A DNA stretch of 64,000 nucleotides, taken from assembly GCA_013214065.1 (NCBI GenBank), contig JABSPK010000002.1, positions 248,001 through 312,000 of the forward strand, written 5' to 3'. Made by a program: the position numbers and the translations under genes. Positions 17,188-25,714 of this stretch are shown piece by piece. The stretch is from Flavobacteriaceae bacterium. Lineage in GTDB: Bacteria > Bacteroidota > Bacteroidia > Flavobacteriales > Flavobacteriaceae. Within the stretch, counting starts at the first letter, position 1, and every line of letters begins with the position of its first letter. A model generated the notes under the pieces. The model was not told where the DNA came from and ran no database searches. It saw nothing but the letters and a program-made list of their open reading frames with translations.

Positions 17188-17718
17188 TTGACCAACGAGA
17201 ACAAAACAAATCTGGGTTATTTCTTTCAGGATGAATACCAATCACTGAAAGGATACGTGCGCTCAAAAATCGATGATACGACCGACGGTGATGCCGAGGA
17301 TATCATCCAAGATGTCGCCGTCCGGATTTTCTCTAGGCCCGATGATGCCCTTCCGATCACGAACATCACGGGTTTCGTTTACCATGCCGTGCGCAATAAG
17401 ATCATCGATGTCATGCGTACCAAAAAAAGGCGCGAAGACGATGAAGAAGAATTGGAGCAGCTTTGGACGGAGTTCAGTGAGCGCTTTCACGACGGACAGA
17501 TCGAACAGTATCCGAAAGCCTTGCGCAACCAACTGAAATCTGCCCTGGCACAACTCAAACCTGAATATCGTGACATCATATTGGCGATCGACTTCGAAGG
17601 CTATACCTATCGTGAGATCGCTGAAGAATCCGGAATTTCACCGGGCACCCTGATGTCGAGAAGACACCGGGCCCTGTCAATATTGGCAAAACAATTGAAC
17701 GCATATAACAATGAATGA
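17188..17718 (+). CDS. ECF-type RNA polymerase sigma factor
   Basis: The protein has 176 residues: sigma region 2 at about 10-80 (LKGYVRSKIDDTTDGDAEDI and VYHAVRNKIIDVMRTKKRRE) and region 4 at about 115-170 (LKPEYRDIILAIDFEGYTY, then REIAEESGISPGTLMSRRHR). The start is a TTG at 17188; an in-frame stop lies 24 bp upstream and the nearby ATG at 17163 is out of frame. No FecR-type or zinc-binding anti-sigma gene follows. Instead a small membrane protein gene overlaps its 3' end by 8 bp and may do that job. Confidence 0.88.
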   Translation: MTNENKTNLGYFFQDEYQSLKGYVRSKIDDTTDGDAEDIIQDVAVRIFSRPDDALPITNITGFVYHAVRNKIIDVMRTKKRREDDEEELEQLWTEFSERFHDGQIEQYPKALRNQLKSALAQLKPEYRDIILAIDFEGYTYREIAEESGISPGTLMSRRHRALSILAKQLNAYNNE

Positions 17719-18145
17719 TATGGAACATAAAAGACATCTAGAAGAACGTATGGAGCGAAAAGTAAAACACTATGTGACCAAAGGGTTCAAGGTCTTCGTA
17801 TTCGCGATTTTCATCATCGGGCTATTCTTTCTCGCCTGTTATGTACTCATGCGGCTTTGGAATTGGCTGATGCCCGACATCTTCGATTTGGGTACCATCT
17901 CCTACTGGCAAGCCGTTGGGGTTCTGGTACTCGCGAAACTACTGTTCGGTTTCGGAGGTGGTGGATCCTCTTCGAACAAAGGATCGAAATCGAAAAAATG
18001 GGAAAAGCGGACCAAGGAACGTTGCAATTCTTGGAAAAAGGACCAAGAAGAATGGAAACTTTACGACCGCTTTTGGAAAGAAGAAGGGGAAACCGCTTTT
18101 AAAAAATTCGTTGAAGACCATGAAGCCGATGAAAAAACTGACTGA
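17711..18145 (+). CDS. Small two-helix membrane protein coupled to the sigma factor
   Basis: The 144-residue protein has a basic N-terminal cytoplasmic part (1-23), two hydrophobic segments (about 27-50 and 66-82), a Gly-rich turn (FGGGGSSSN) and a highly charged C-terminal helix rich in Lys, Glu and Trp (about 95-144). I do not recognise the family. The 8-bp overlap with the sigma gene shows coupling, and the membrane topology with charged cytosolic tails would allow it to bind and hold the sigma factor. This anti-sigma role is inference only. Confidence 0.75.
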   Translation: MNDMEHKRHLEERMERKVKHYVTKGFKVFVFAIFIIGLFFLACYVLMRLWNWLMPDIFDLGTISYWQAVGVLVLAKLLFGFGGGGSSSNKGSKSKKWEKRTKERCNSWKKDQEEWKLYDRFWKEEGETAFKKFVEDHEADEKTD

Positions 18146-18300
18146 GCGGCTGCATTTGTTCGGTAGATTTCCACGGTTCAGGGGATTTTACCACAATTCA
18201 GCACCAAAAACACCCAATCGGTCCAATTCAATTCGATTCGTTCGTCATGGACAATGATATTTGACAGGATCTAAGGATGCGTTAAATAAATGTAAAACTC

Positions 18301-18330
18301 AGGAAACTTTTTTTGTTTTAAAAGTTTCCT
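18301..18330. promoter_or_regulatory. TetR operator: perfect 11-bp inverted repeat
   Basis: AGGAAACTTTT (18301-18311) and AAAAGTTTCCT (18320-18330) are exact inverted copies with an 8-bp spacer. The repeat covers the -33 TTG and the spacer of the promoter in front of the tetR-RND operon, which is where a self-regulating TetR repressor would bind. Confidence 0.7.
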
Positions 18331-18341
18331 GTTTAATTTTG
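18313..18341 (+). promoter_or_regulatory. Promoter of the efflux operon (TTG-N18-TAATTTTG)
   Basis: TTG at 18313-18315 and TAATTTTG at 18334-18341 are 18 bp apart, a full match to the flavobacterial consensus. The -7 box ends 9 bp before the ATG at 18351, so the leader is very short. Confidence 0.65.
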
Positions 18342-18350
18342 GCGGCTCAA

Positions 18351-18956
18351 ATGAGGGATAAAATCTTACATAAGGCCACCGAACTGTTCTTGACCTTGGG
18401 GTTCAAAAGTGTGACCATGGACGATTTGGCGAATGAGATGGGTATTTCAAAGAAGACCATCTATTCCCACTTCGAAAACAAGACCAAATTGGTCGAAGAA
18501 AGCACCTTGAACCTATTTTGGTTCATTTCCGATGGCATCAACCAAATCGTTGCCCTGCGCAAAAATCCGATCGAAGAACTCTATGAGATCAAAAAATTCG
18601 TGATGCTGCATTTGAAGGATGAGAAGTCCTCGCCGCAATACCAATTGCAAAAATATTATCCGCAGTTGTACGAATCTTTGAAAAGCAAGCAATTCGAAGT
18701 CATGCAAGACTGCGTAAAAGACAATGTCTTACGTGGGATCGATTTGGGCATCTATCGGGCCAATCTCAATGTGGAATTCGTTTCACGGATCTATTTTTCC
18801 GGGGTGACCAGTATCAAGGACAACACCTTTTTTCCGCAGCGCATATTCACCATGACACAGCTCATGGACAATTACCTAGAATACCACCTACGGGGTATCG
18901 TAACCCCTGAGGGCAGGAAAATTTTAAACGAAATCATCAATTCAAACCAAGAATAA
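18351..18956 (+). CDS. TetR/AcrR family transcriptional regulator
   Basis: The start at 18351 (201 residues) is chosen because MRDKILHKATELFLTLGF is the canonical beginning of the TetR DNA-binding domain and the promoter lies directly upstream; a longer frame back to 18261 includes the promoter. The helix-turn-helix reads TMDDLANEMGISKKTIYSHF. The C-terminal two thirds form a ligand-binding helical domain. It is the first gene of a four-gene operon with tolC, adaptor and RND pump, and the strong palindrome over its own promoter points to self-repression that is lifted by an efflux substrate. Its stop codon abuts the next ATG. Confidence 0.9.
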   Translation: MRDKILHKATELFLTLGFKSVTMDDLANEMGISKKTIYSHFENKTKLVEESTLNLFWFISDGINQIVALRKNPIEELYEIKKFVMLHLKDEKSSPQYQLQKYYPQLYESLKSKQFEVMQDCVKDNVLRGIDLGIYRANLNVEFVSRIYFSGVTSIKDNTFFPQRIFTMTQLMDNYLEYHLRGIVTPEGRKILNEIINSNQE

Positions 18957-20288
18957 ATGCGAACAATCATCTTAATCGTAACCCTGGCATTTACCTGCTT
19001 TACCAACGCACAGGTCGAAGGCAATCGATACAGTCTCGACGAGGCCATTGCCTACGCCCTTGAGCATAATTATCAGGCGATCAATGCCGACCGTGACCTG
19101 GTCGATGCCCAAAAACAGAAATGGGAGACCATTGCCACCGGGCTACCCCAAATCAGTGGGGCCATCAGTTATCAAAACCAATTAAAACAGCCCGTGACCC
19201 AGATACCGGCCGAATTTTTCGGTGGCGAACCCGGCACCTTTACCGAAGTGGTCTTTGGCCAGGCGCAAACGGCGAATGCCACGGCGACCCTGACACAGCA
19301 GATCTTTGATGGCTCATACATTGTCGGGGTGCAGGCCACCCGGGCATTTTTAAGTTACAGCCAGAACAACAAAGAGAAGACCGACTTGGACGTGCGCAAA
19401 GCCGTCGTCGAAGCGTATGGCAATGTGCTGTTGGCTCAAGAGAGTGTATTGATTTTGGAAAAAAACAAGGCCACCTTGGCCAAAAACCTATATGAGACCA
19501 AACGCATCTACGAAAACGGATTGGGCGACGAAGAAAGTGTGGATCAATTGCAGATCACCTTATCCTCCATCGAAAGCCAGTTGAAGAATTCGAAACGCTT
19601 GGAGAAAATCACCTTGCAGATGTTGAACCTCATGATGGGTGTTCCTATCGAGACCCAGACGGTCTTGACCGAGAACCTCGATGCCCTGACCCAAAAGAAG
19701 ATCGACCTTGGTATTTTGGACGAAGGGTTCTCTATGGAGAACAACGTTGATTATAAATTGGTATACAACCTCAACGAGCAGCGCTATTTTGAATTGAAAC
19801 TGGCGAAAAGCCGGGCTTTGCCAACACTGAATGCCTTTGTTAACTACGGGGGTAACTCCTTCAGTGATGATTTCAATTTCTTGAGCAGCGGCCAACAATG
19901 GTTTGGCTTTTCGAATTTCGGGGTCGACCTGAACATTCCGATTTTCAGTTCCTTAGGGCGCAGTGCGAGCACCCAACGCGCCAAAATCGCCTATGAAAAA
20001 GCCAAAACGCAGTTGACCGAAGCCGAAGAACAAATCCGCTTACAGCTGGAAAGCGCCAAAAGCGATTACATTTTGGCCATCGAAGAATACGAGACCTCCA
20101 AAGACAATCTGAATTTGGCAGAACGTATCGAAAACAAGAACCAAATCAAGTACTCAGAAGGTCTGGCCACCAGTTTCGAACTACGCCAAGCCCAGACGCA
20201 ATTGTATGCGACGCAACAAGAATATTTACAATCAATGGTCGATGTCATCAATGCCAAGACGACCCTTGAAACCGTATTGAACAACTAA
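18957..20288 (+). CDS. TolC-type outer membrane efflux protein
   Basis: This 443-residue protein has a signal peptide (1-18, FTNAQ) and two tandem outer-membrane-efflux repeats rich in long amphipathic helices (for example KTDLDVRKAVVEAYGNVLLA and the matching EEQIRLQLESAKSDYILAIE). It forms the outer membrane and periplasmic tunnel for the RND pump encoded two genes downstream. It starts at the first base after the tetR stop. Confidence 0.9.
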   Translation: MRTIILIVTLAFTCFTNAQVEGNRYSLDEAIAYALEHNYQAINADRDLVDAQKQKWETIATGLPQISGAISYQNQLKQPVTQIPAEFFGGEPGTFTEVVFGQAQTANATATLTQQIFDGSYIVGVQATRAFLSYSQNNKEKTDLDVRKAVVEAYGNVLLAQESVLILEKNKATLAKNLYETKRIYENGLGDEESVDQLQITLSSIESQLKNSKRLEKITLQMLNLMMGVPIETQTVLTENLDALTQKKIDLGILDEGFSMENNVDYKLVYNLNEQRYFELKLAKSRALPTLNAFVNYGGNSFSDDFNFLSSGQQWFGFSNFGVDLNIPIFSSLGRSASTQRAKIAYEKAKTQLTEAEEQIRLQLESAKSDYILAIEEYETSKDNLNLAERIENKNQIKYSEGLATSFELRQAQTQLYATQQEYLQSMVDVINAKTTLETVLNN

Positions 20289-20324
20289 AAAACAAATCAA
20301 TCATACACACAAAACGATAAAACA

Positions 20325-21512
20325 ATGAAACAACTAGTGAGCAGTATCCTTTTCGCCTTATTGATCGCCTCATGCGGTGGTGGTGGGGAAGGAACCGTCG
20401 AATCGGTCATCGCGACCCAAGACTTGGAATCGATCCGTGCCAAAAGAACGGAACTCGAAGCGACCCAAAAGACCCTTGAAGAAGAAGTCGCACTGTTGGA
20501 TTCAGCGATTGCGGCAATGGACAAAAACGCCAACCTTCCGCTGGTCACTACCTTGGATGTGGCGCTTCAAAATTTCGAACATTACCTCGAGTTACAAGGT
20601 GATGTCATGACCAAGCAAAATGTGCTGGTTTACCCTGAAATGGCCGGTACACTATACAAGGTTTATGTCAAAGAAGGGCAAAAAGTCGCCAAAGGACAAT
20701 TGTTGGCCGCTATTGACGACGGCGGTCTATCTAGCCAATTGGCCCAATTGAAAACGCAAGCGGCCCTGGCAAAGACCACATACGAACGTCAAAAACGACT
20801 TTGGGAGCAGAATATCGGATCCGAAATCCAATACCTCCAATCCAAGACCCAATATGAGACCCAAGAAAGCGCGGTCAAGCAATTTGAAAGCCAACTTGCG
20901 AAATCGACCATTCGGGCCCCGTTCAGCGGGATCATCGACGACGTAATCAAAGATCAAGGTACGGTGGTTAGTCCGGGGCCGGGATCGGAAGTCTTTCGAA
21001 TCGTGAATTTGGGTGATATGTATGTTGAAGTCGAAGTTCCTGAATCCCATTTACCGAACGTAACCCCCGGAAAATCGGTGGAGATCTTCTTCCCGGTCTT
21101 GGGTGAGACCGTTGCCACCAAGGTCCGCCAAACGGGCAACTTCATCAATCCTGGGAACCGATCGTTTACAGTCGAAATTCCCGTATCGAACAAAGACGGC
21201 CGGGTGAAGCCTAATTTGACAGCCGTTGCCAAAATCAATGACTACACCAACCCAGAGGCGGTATTGATCCCACAAAGTGTGGTTTCTGAAAATGCCGCAG
21301 GTGAGCAATACGTCTATTTGGCCACAAGTGAGAAGGAAGGAGAGATCATTGTCAAAAGGGTAATCGTCGAAACCGGAAAGACCCAAGGAGACTTCGTTGA
21401 AATCCTAAACGGTCTCGAAGCTGGCAATCAAATTATCGTTGAAGGGGCGCGAAGTGTTCGTGACAACCAACAGGTCAAGATTCTTGACAAGGTAGAAACC
21501 GCAAATAACTAG
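20325..21512 (+). CDS. RND periplasmic adaptor (membrane fusion) lipoprotein
   Basis: This 395-residue lipoprotein has a lipobox IASC with Cys17. An N-terminal coiled coil (about 32-70; LESIRAKRTELEATQKTLEE) precedes the barrel-sandwich (lipoyl-like) hybrid domain (LYKVYVKEGQKVAKGQLLA), a helical hairpin, and the beta-barrel and membrane-proximal domains (FVEILNGLEAGNQIIVEG). The extra N-terminal coiled coil before the lipoyl half is less common but is seen in Bacteroidota adaptors. It links the TolC protein with the RND pump. Confidence 0.9.
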   Translation: MKQLVSSILFALLIASCGGGGEGTVESVIATQDLESIRAKRTELEATQKTLEEEVALLDSAIAAMDKNANLPLVTTLDVALQNFEHYLELQGDVMTKQNVLVYPEMAGTLYKVYVKEGQKVAKGQLLAAIDDGGLSSQLAQLKTQAALAKTTYERQKRLWEQNIGSEIQYLQSKTQYETQESAVKQFESQLAKSTIRAPFSGIIDDVIKDQGTVVSPGPGSEVFRIVNLGDMYVEVEVPESHLPNVTPGKSVEIFFPVLGETVATKVRQTGNFINPGNRSFTVEIPVSNKDGRVKPNLTAVAKINDYTNPEAVLIPQSVVSENAAGEQYVYLATSEKEGEIIVKRVIVETGKTQGDFVEILNGLEAGNQIIVEGARSVRDNQQVKILDKVETANN

Positions 21513-21515
21513 ACT

Positions 21516-24500
21516 ATGGAAAAAGCCAAAAAGAACGCAAATAAGGAATTTCGATTGTCTTCATGGGCCATTGACAACCCATCGGTAATCTACGTGATGA
21601 TCGCCATTTTCCTGTTCATCGGAATCTCCTCCTACTTTTCAATGCCAAGGGAAGAGTTTCCTGAAGCGGTTGAGACCAAGATCTATGTGAGTACCATTTA
21701 TCCGGGCAATACGGCCGAGGATATGGAGCGTTTGATCACCGACCCCCTAGAAGATCGTTTAAAAAATGTCAGCAATTTCGTTGAGATGACCTCGACTTCG
21801 CAAGAAGATTACTCCATGGTGGTCATTGAATTCGACGAAAGCATTTCGGTCGAAGCGGCCAAACAGGAAGTTAAAGACGAGGTCGATGGCGAAAAAGCCA
21901 GCGAAGACTGGCCTATTTTTAACGGGGCGAAGGTAGAACCGAATGTATTCGATTTGAACCTTGCCGAGTCGTTCCCGATCCTCAATGTCAATATCAAGGG
22001 TGACTATCCGGTTGAAAAACTAAAGGAATACGCTGAATTGCTCGAAGACGAAATCGAGAACCTTGAAGAAATCAAACAGGTCGATATCAGAGGGGCCCAA
22101 GACAAAGAGGTTGCCGTAGCGGTAGACATCAATAAGATGATGGCGGCCAAGGTAAATTTCGATGATATCATCCAGGCCATCGGCAATGGCAATATGACCA
22201 TGTCGGCTGGTAACCTGATTACCAGTGGCCAACGACGCACCATTCGGATCACGGGTGAAATCGAAGATCCATCGGAACTCGATGATTTCGTCGTCAAATC
22301 GGAAAACGGGGCCATCTATCTAAGGGATATCGCCGAAGTCAGTTTCACCGAAGAAGACAAGACGACCTATGCCCGCGAAATGGGTGAGAACGTCGTGATG
22401 CTCGATATCAAGAAACGTTCAGGCAAAAACGATGTCGAAGGCGTTAAAAAAATCCGCGAAATCGTGGCCGAAGCCCAAACGGATTACCTGCCGGAAGACC
22501 TCAACATCAGTTTTGCCAACGATAGCAGTAGCAGTACACTGAGCCAGGTCGATGACTTGGTGAACAACATCATCTTCGGAATCATCTTGGTGGTGACCGT
22601 TTTGATGTTCTTCCTAGGATTCCGAAACGCTCTGTTCGTAGGGTTCGCGATTCCCATGTCGATGTTCATGTCGTTCATGATCCTTTCAGCACTGGGGTAT
22701 ACCTTGAATACGATGATCCTGTTCGGGTTGATCATGGGTCTGGGTATGCTGGTCGATAACGGGGTGGTCGTTGTTGAAAACGTCTACCGCCTTATGGAAC
22801 AAGAAGGCATGTCACGCAAGGAAGCCGCCAAAAAAGGTATCGGCGAAATCGCTATACCCATCATTATATCGACGGCGACCACTGTGGCCGCTTTCGTTCC
22901 GCTAGGCATGTGGCCCGGTATAATGGGTGAGTTTATGATTTACTTCCCCATCACCTTATCGGTGGTCCTTGGATCCTCTTTGTTCGTTGCCATCTTCATG
23001 AACTCCATGTTGGTATCGCGTTTTATGGAATTGGGTGAAAAGACCTTGACCGTGAAGCAATTGATACGCATTACCTTGATCCTTGGCGGATTCGGACTGT
23101 TCATTTTCATCGTCGGCGGACCGGTTCGCGGTCTGGGGACCTTGATGATCGTGGTCGCCAGCCAGTTTTGGGTGTATAAATACTTCTTGAAGCCCTGGGC
23201 GACCCGTTTTCAAAAACACAGTTTGGTACGTCTTGAGAACTGGTATGAACGCCGACTGGAGCACGCCTTGCACGGTCGCAATGTCTATTGGTATTTCGGT
23301 TGTACCATCTTGTTATTGATCGCCGCCTTTATGGCATTCGGTGTATCGGTGGGTAGTCAGCGTACCAAGTTGGAGTTCTTCCCTGACAATACCCCCAAAG
23401 AAATCTATGTGTACATCGAATACCCCCAGGGTACCGATATCGATAAGACGAATCTCTTGACGGCCGCTATTGAAGAACAGGTGTACGAGATCATCAAAGA
23501 GGAACAGTATATCAAACAAGATGGGGAAAACTTTTTGGTCGATACCGGGGTTTCGCAGGTCGGCAAGGGAGCTGAGAACCCGTTTACCGAAGCCGGTTCA
23601 GCCGCTGAGATGCCCCACCGTGGTAAGATCACCTTGTCGATGCAGGAATTCAAGTTCCGAGAAGGTTTGGATACCGAGAAGCTGCGTTTGCGCATCCAAA
23701 CCGCCTTGGCGAATATCTATCCTGGAGTTATCATTTCAGTGGAAAAAGATGCTGTCGGCCCGCCGGCCGGGTATCCAGTAAACATCGAATTGGTCGGAAA
23801 GAACTACGATACGCTTATTAGCGTCGCCGAGCGGATGAAAAACTACATCAATACCAAGAGTATCGATGGTATGGAAGGTCTCAAGGTCGATGTCAATAAA
23901 GGCAGCCCTGGTATGCAGGTCACCGTCGACCGCCAAAAAGCTGGGGAACTAGGGGTCTCCGTAGGTCAGGTCGGCCAGCAATTGCGCCGTTCCTTGTTCG
24001 GTGATAAGGCCGGTGTCTATAAAAAGGACGGTGAAGATTATGACATCAATGTAAGGTTTAATGAAGATCTGAGGTACAATACGAGTGCCCTCTTTAACCA
24101 AAATATGATCTTTCGTGATCAGGCTACGGGCCAAATCAAGGAGATTCCGATTTCGGCAGTAGCTACCCGTAAGAACACTTCATCTTTCAATGCGATCAAG
24201 CACATTAATGGAAATCGGGTGGTGACCGTTTATTCAGGGCTAAAACCAGGAGGTAATGCCACGATTATCGTGGATCAGATCAAAAAGGAAATGGAGAACT
24301 TCAAGGACTTGCCAGCTGGTGTCAAGATCGATTATACCGGTGAGCTTGAAGAACAGGCCAAACAACAAGCCTTTTTAATGGGTGCCTTTTTCTCAGGTTT
24401 GGGATTGATCATGCTGATCTTGATCTTCCAGTTCGGCGGCATTTCGAAACCAGCCATCATTATGATGGCGATCTTCTTGAGTTTTATCGGAGTCTTCGGG

Positions 24501-25019
24501 GGCTTGGTAGCCACTGGTTGGCCGTTCGTGATCATGATGACCATGATGGGAATCATCTCATTGGCCGGGATCGTGGTCAACAATGGGGTCGTACTGCTCG
24601 ATTATACCCAAATACTGATCGATCGTAAGAAAGTCACGCTGGGTATTTCAGACGAAGAGCTATTGACCCGTGAACAGGTGACCGAGAGCATTATCAAAAG
24701 TGGTAAAGCCCGTTTGCGACCTGTTATCTTGACCGCGATAACCACGGTACTCGGATTGATCCCATTGGCCACCGGCCTTAACATCAATTTCGTAACCCTC
24801 TTTGGTCGCTTCGATCCGCAAATCTATGTCGGAGGTGACAATGTCATTTTCTGGGGACCTTTGGCTTGGACGGTTATTTTCGGATTGATCGTGGCCACCT
24901 TCCTCACCTTGATCATCGTACCGGTATTGTTCAATATCGTCTATCGGATCAAAATACGGTTGCGGGGTTCTGGCAGTAAAGCCGATCAGGCCGAACCGAC
25001 CATGGATATCGCTGCATAA
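21516..25019 (+). CDS. RND family efflux transporter permease
   Basis: This 1167-residue inner-membrane pump carries two RND halves, each with a large periplasmic loop. TM1 is near residues 24-44 and the TM2-TM6 block near 345-500 contains FGLIMGLGMLVDNGVVVVENVYR, where the Asp acts in proton relay. The second half ends with GIISLAGIVVNNGVVLLDY and TM12. It is about 100 residues longer than AcrB-like pumps; part of the excess is a pair of additional hydrophobic segments (about 516-535 and 539-560) between TM6 and TM7. The substrate is unknown; tetR control suggests toxic small molecules. Confidence 0.92.
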   Translation: MEKAKKNANKEFRLSSWAIDNPSVIYVMIAIFLFIGISSYFSMPREEFPEAVETKIYVSTIYPGNTAEDMERLITDPLEDRLKNVSNFVEMTSTSQEDYSMVVIEFDESISVEAAKQEVKDEVDGEKASEDWPIFNGAKVEPNVFDLNLAESFPILNVNIKGDYPVEKLKEYAELLEDEIENLEEIKQVDIRGAQDKEVAVAVDINKMMAAKVNFDDIIQAIGNGNMTMSAGNLITSGQRRTIRITGEIEDPSELDDFVVKSENGAIYLRDIAEVSFTEEDKTTYAREMGENVVMLDIKKRSGKNDVEGVKKIREIVAEAQTDYLPEDLNISFANDSSSSTLSQVDDLVNNIIFGIILVVTVLMFFLGFRNALFVGFAIPMSMFMSFMILSALGYTLNTMILFGLIMGLGMLVDNGVVVVENVYRLMEQEGMSRKEAAKKGIGEIAIPIIISTATTVAAFVPLGMWPGIMGEFMIYFPITLSVVLGSSLFVAIFMNSMLVSRFMELGEKTLTVKQLIRITLILGGFGLFIFIVGGPVRGLGTLMIVVASQFWVYKYFLKPWATRFQKHSLVRLENWYERRLEHALHGRNVYWYFGCTILLLIAAFMAFGVSVGSQRTKLEFFPDNTPKEIYVYIEYPQGTDIDKTNLLTAAIEEQVYEIIKEEQYIKQDGENFLVDTGVSQVGKGAENPFTEAGSAAEMPHRGKITLSMQEFKFREGLDTEKLRLRIQTALANIYPGVIISVEKDAVGPPAGYPVNIELVGKNYDTLISVAERMKNYINTKSIDGMEGLKVDVNKGSPGMQVTVDRQKAGELGVSVGQVGQQLRRSLFGDKAGVYKKDGEDYDINVRFNEDLRYNTSALFNQNMIFRDQATGQIKEIPISAVATRKNTSSFNAIKHINGNRVVTVYSGLKPGGNATIIVDQIKKEMENFKDLPAGVKIDYTGELEEQAKQQAFLMGAFFSGLGLIMLILIFQFGGISKPAIIMMAIFLSFIGVFGGLVATGWPFVIMMTMMGIISLAGIVVNNGVVLLDYTQILIDRKKVTLGISDEELLTREQVTESIIKSGKARLRPVILTAITTVLGLIPLATGLNINFVTLFGRFDPQIYVGGDNVIFWGPLAWTVIFGLIVATFLTLIIVPVLFNIVYRIKIRLRGSGSKADQAEPTMDIAA

Positions 25020-25040
25020 AACCCATTATTTTCAAAATAA

Positions 25041-25068
25041 AAAACCCCGCCAATTGGCGGGGTTTTTG
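25041..25068. terminator. Bidirectional intrinsic terminator
   Basis: The stem AAAACCCCGCC/GGCGGGGTTTT with loop AATT is preceded by an A-run and followed by a T-run. It closes the RND operon on + and the small MORN-like gene on -. Confidence 0.92.
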
Positions 25069-25093
25069 TTTACATCCAAAATATTACGTTCGA

Positions 25094-25441
25094 TCAGTTG
25101 ATCGCGACCGATTCGGAAGTATTCCAATTCTTGACGCTCACCATTCGGTTATCTTTGAAATCGACCTCTTTCAAGACCTCACCTTCCCAAAAAAACCATT
25201 TGCCCGAACGTTTTCCTTCGACATACTTGCCCGAAGCGATTTTCGTTCCGACCGCATCGTACATCAACCACTGTCCGTGTAACTTTCCATTCAGCACATA
25301 ACCGGTCTGTGCGATTTGGCCATTATCGTGAAAATAGGTAGCCTTTACCATGTCCCCGACTTTTGAAAAAGTCGGTTCGATTTCCTGCGCCTGGGCAAAC
25401 ATTGAAACCATCACTGCTACTACTAGTATTGCCTTCTTCAT
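25094..25441 (-). CDS. Small secreted MORN-like (YwqK-type) protein, paralog 1
   Basis: This 115-residue protein has a signal peptide (1-18, FAQAQ) followed by three MORN-like strands: FHDNGQIAQTGYVLNGKLHG, GTKIASGKYVEGKRSG and the closing WFFWEGEVLKEVDF. It belongs to the loosely defined group annotated as YwqK-like antitoxins, though the signal peptide argues against a cytoplasmic antitoxin. A clear paralog lies at 34457-34819 with the same strand order. The function is unknown. Confidence 0.75.
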   Translation of the reverse strand: MKKAILVVAVMVSMFAQAQEIEPTFSKVGDMVKATYFHDNGQIAQTGYVLNGKLHGQWLMYDAVGTKIASGKYVEGKRSGKWFFWEGEVLKEVDFKDNRMVSVKNWNTSESVAIN

Positions 25442-25483
25442 TGTATATGGGTTTAAAGTTTCTATTCTATAACATTAACGTTA

Positions 25484-25491
25484 CAAAGTTA
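25484..25491 (-). promoter_or_regulatory. -7 box TAACTTTG of MORN-like paralog 1
   Basis: This exact TAnnTTTG match on the minus strand lies 43 bp before the ATG. The same TAACTTTGTAA occurs upstream of the paralog at 34457-34819. The region 25500-25580 further upstream is very AT-rich and holds no gene I can see. Confidence 0.55.
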
Positions 25492-25664
25492 TACTTTATT
25501 TTACTTTTAAAAAACATTTAGATAACATTAAATTTACATTATAAATATAGATAACTGTTTATTAGCGTTTTACTAATCTTAATATTGAAGGAAAGCAACA
25601 AGGAAAATGTATGAACGGTATCGAAAATCCCATGAACGGTAATTCATGTTTGACCAAAAATCAT

Positions 25665-25696
25665 TTGAAGTAGCCCGTTTTAACTCATTACCTTTG
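25665..25696 (+). promoter_or_regulatory. aspS promoter (TTG-N21-TACCTTTG)
   Basis: TTG at 25665-25667 and TACCTTTG at 25689-25696, 21 bp apart, match the flavobacterial consensus. The start codon follows 18 bp later. Confidence 0.6.
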
Positions 25697-25714
25697 CACA
25701 TCTAATTTGTTGCC

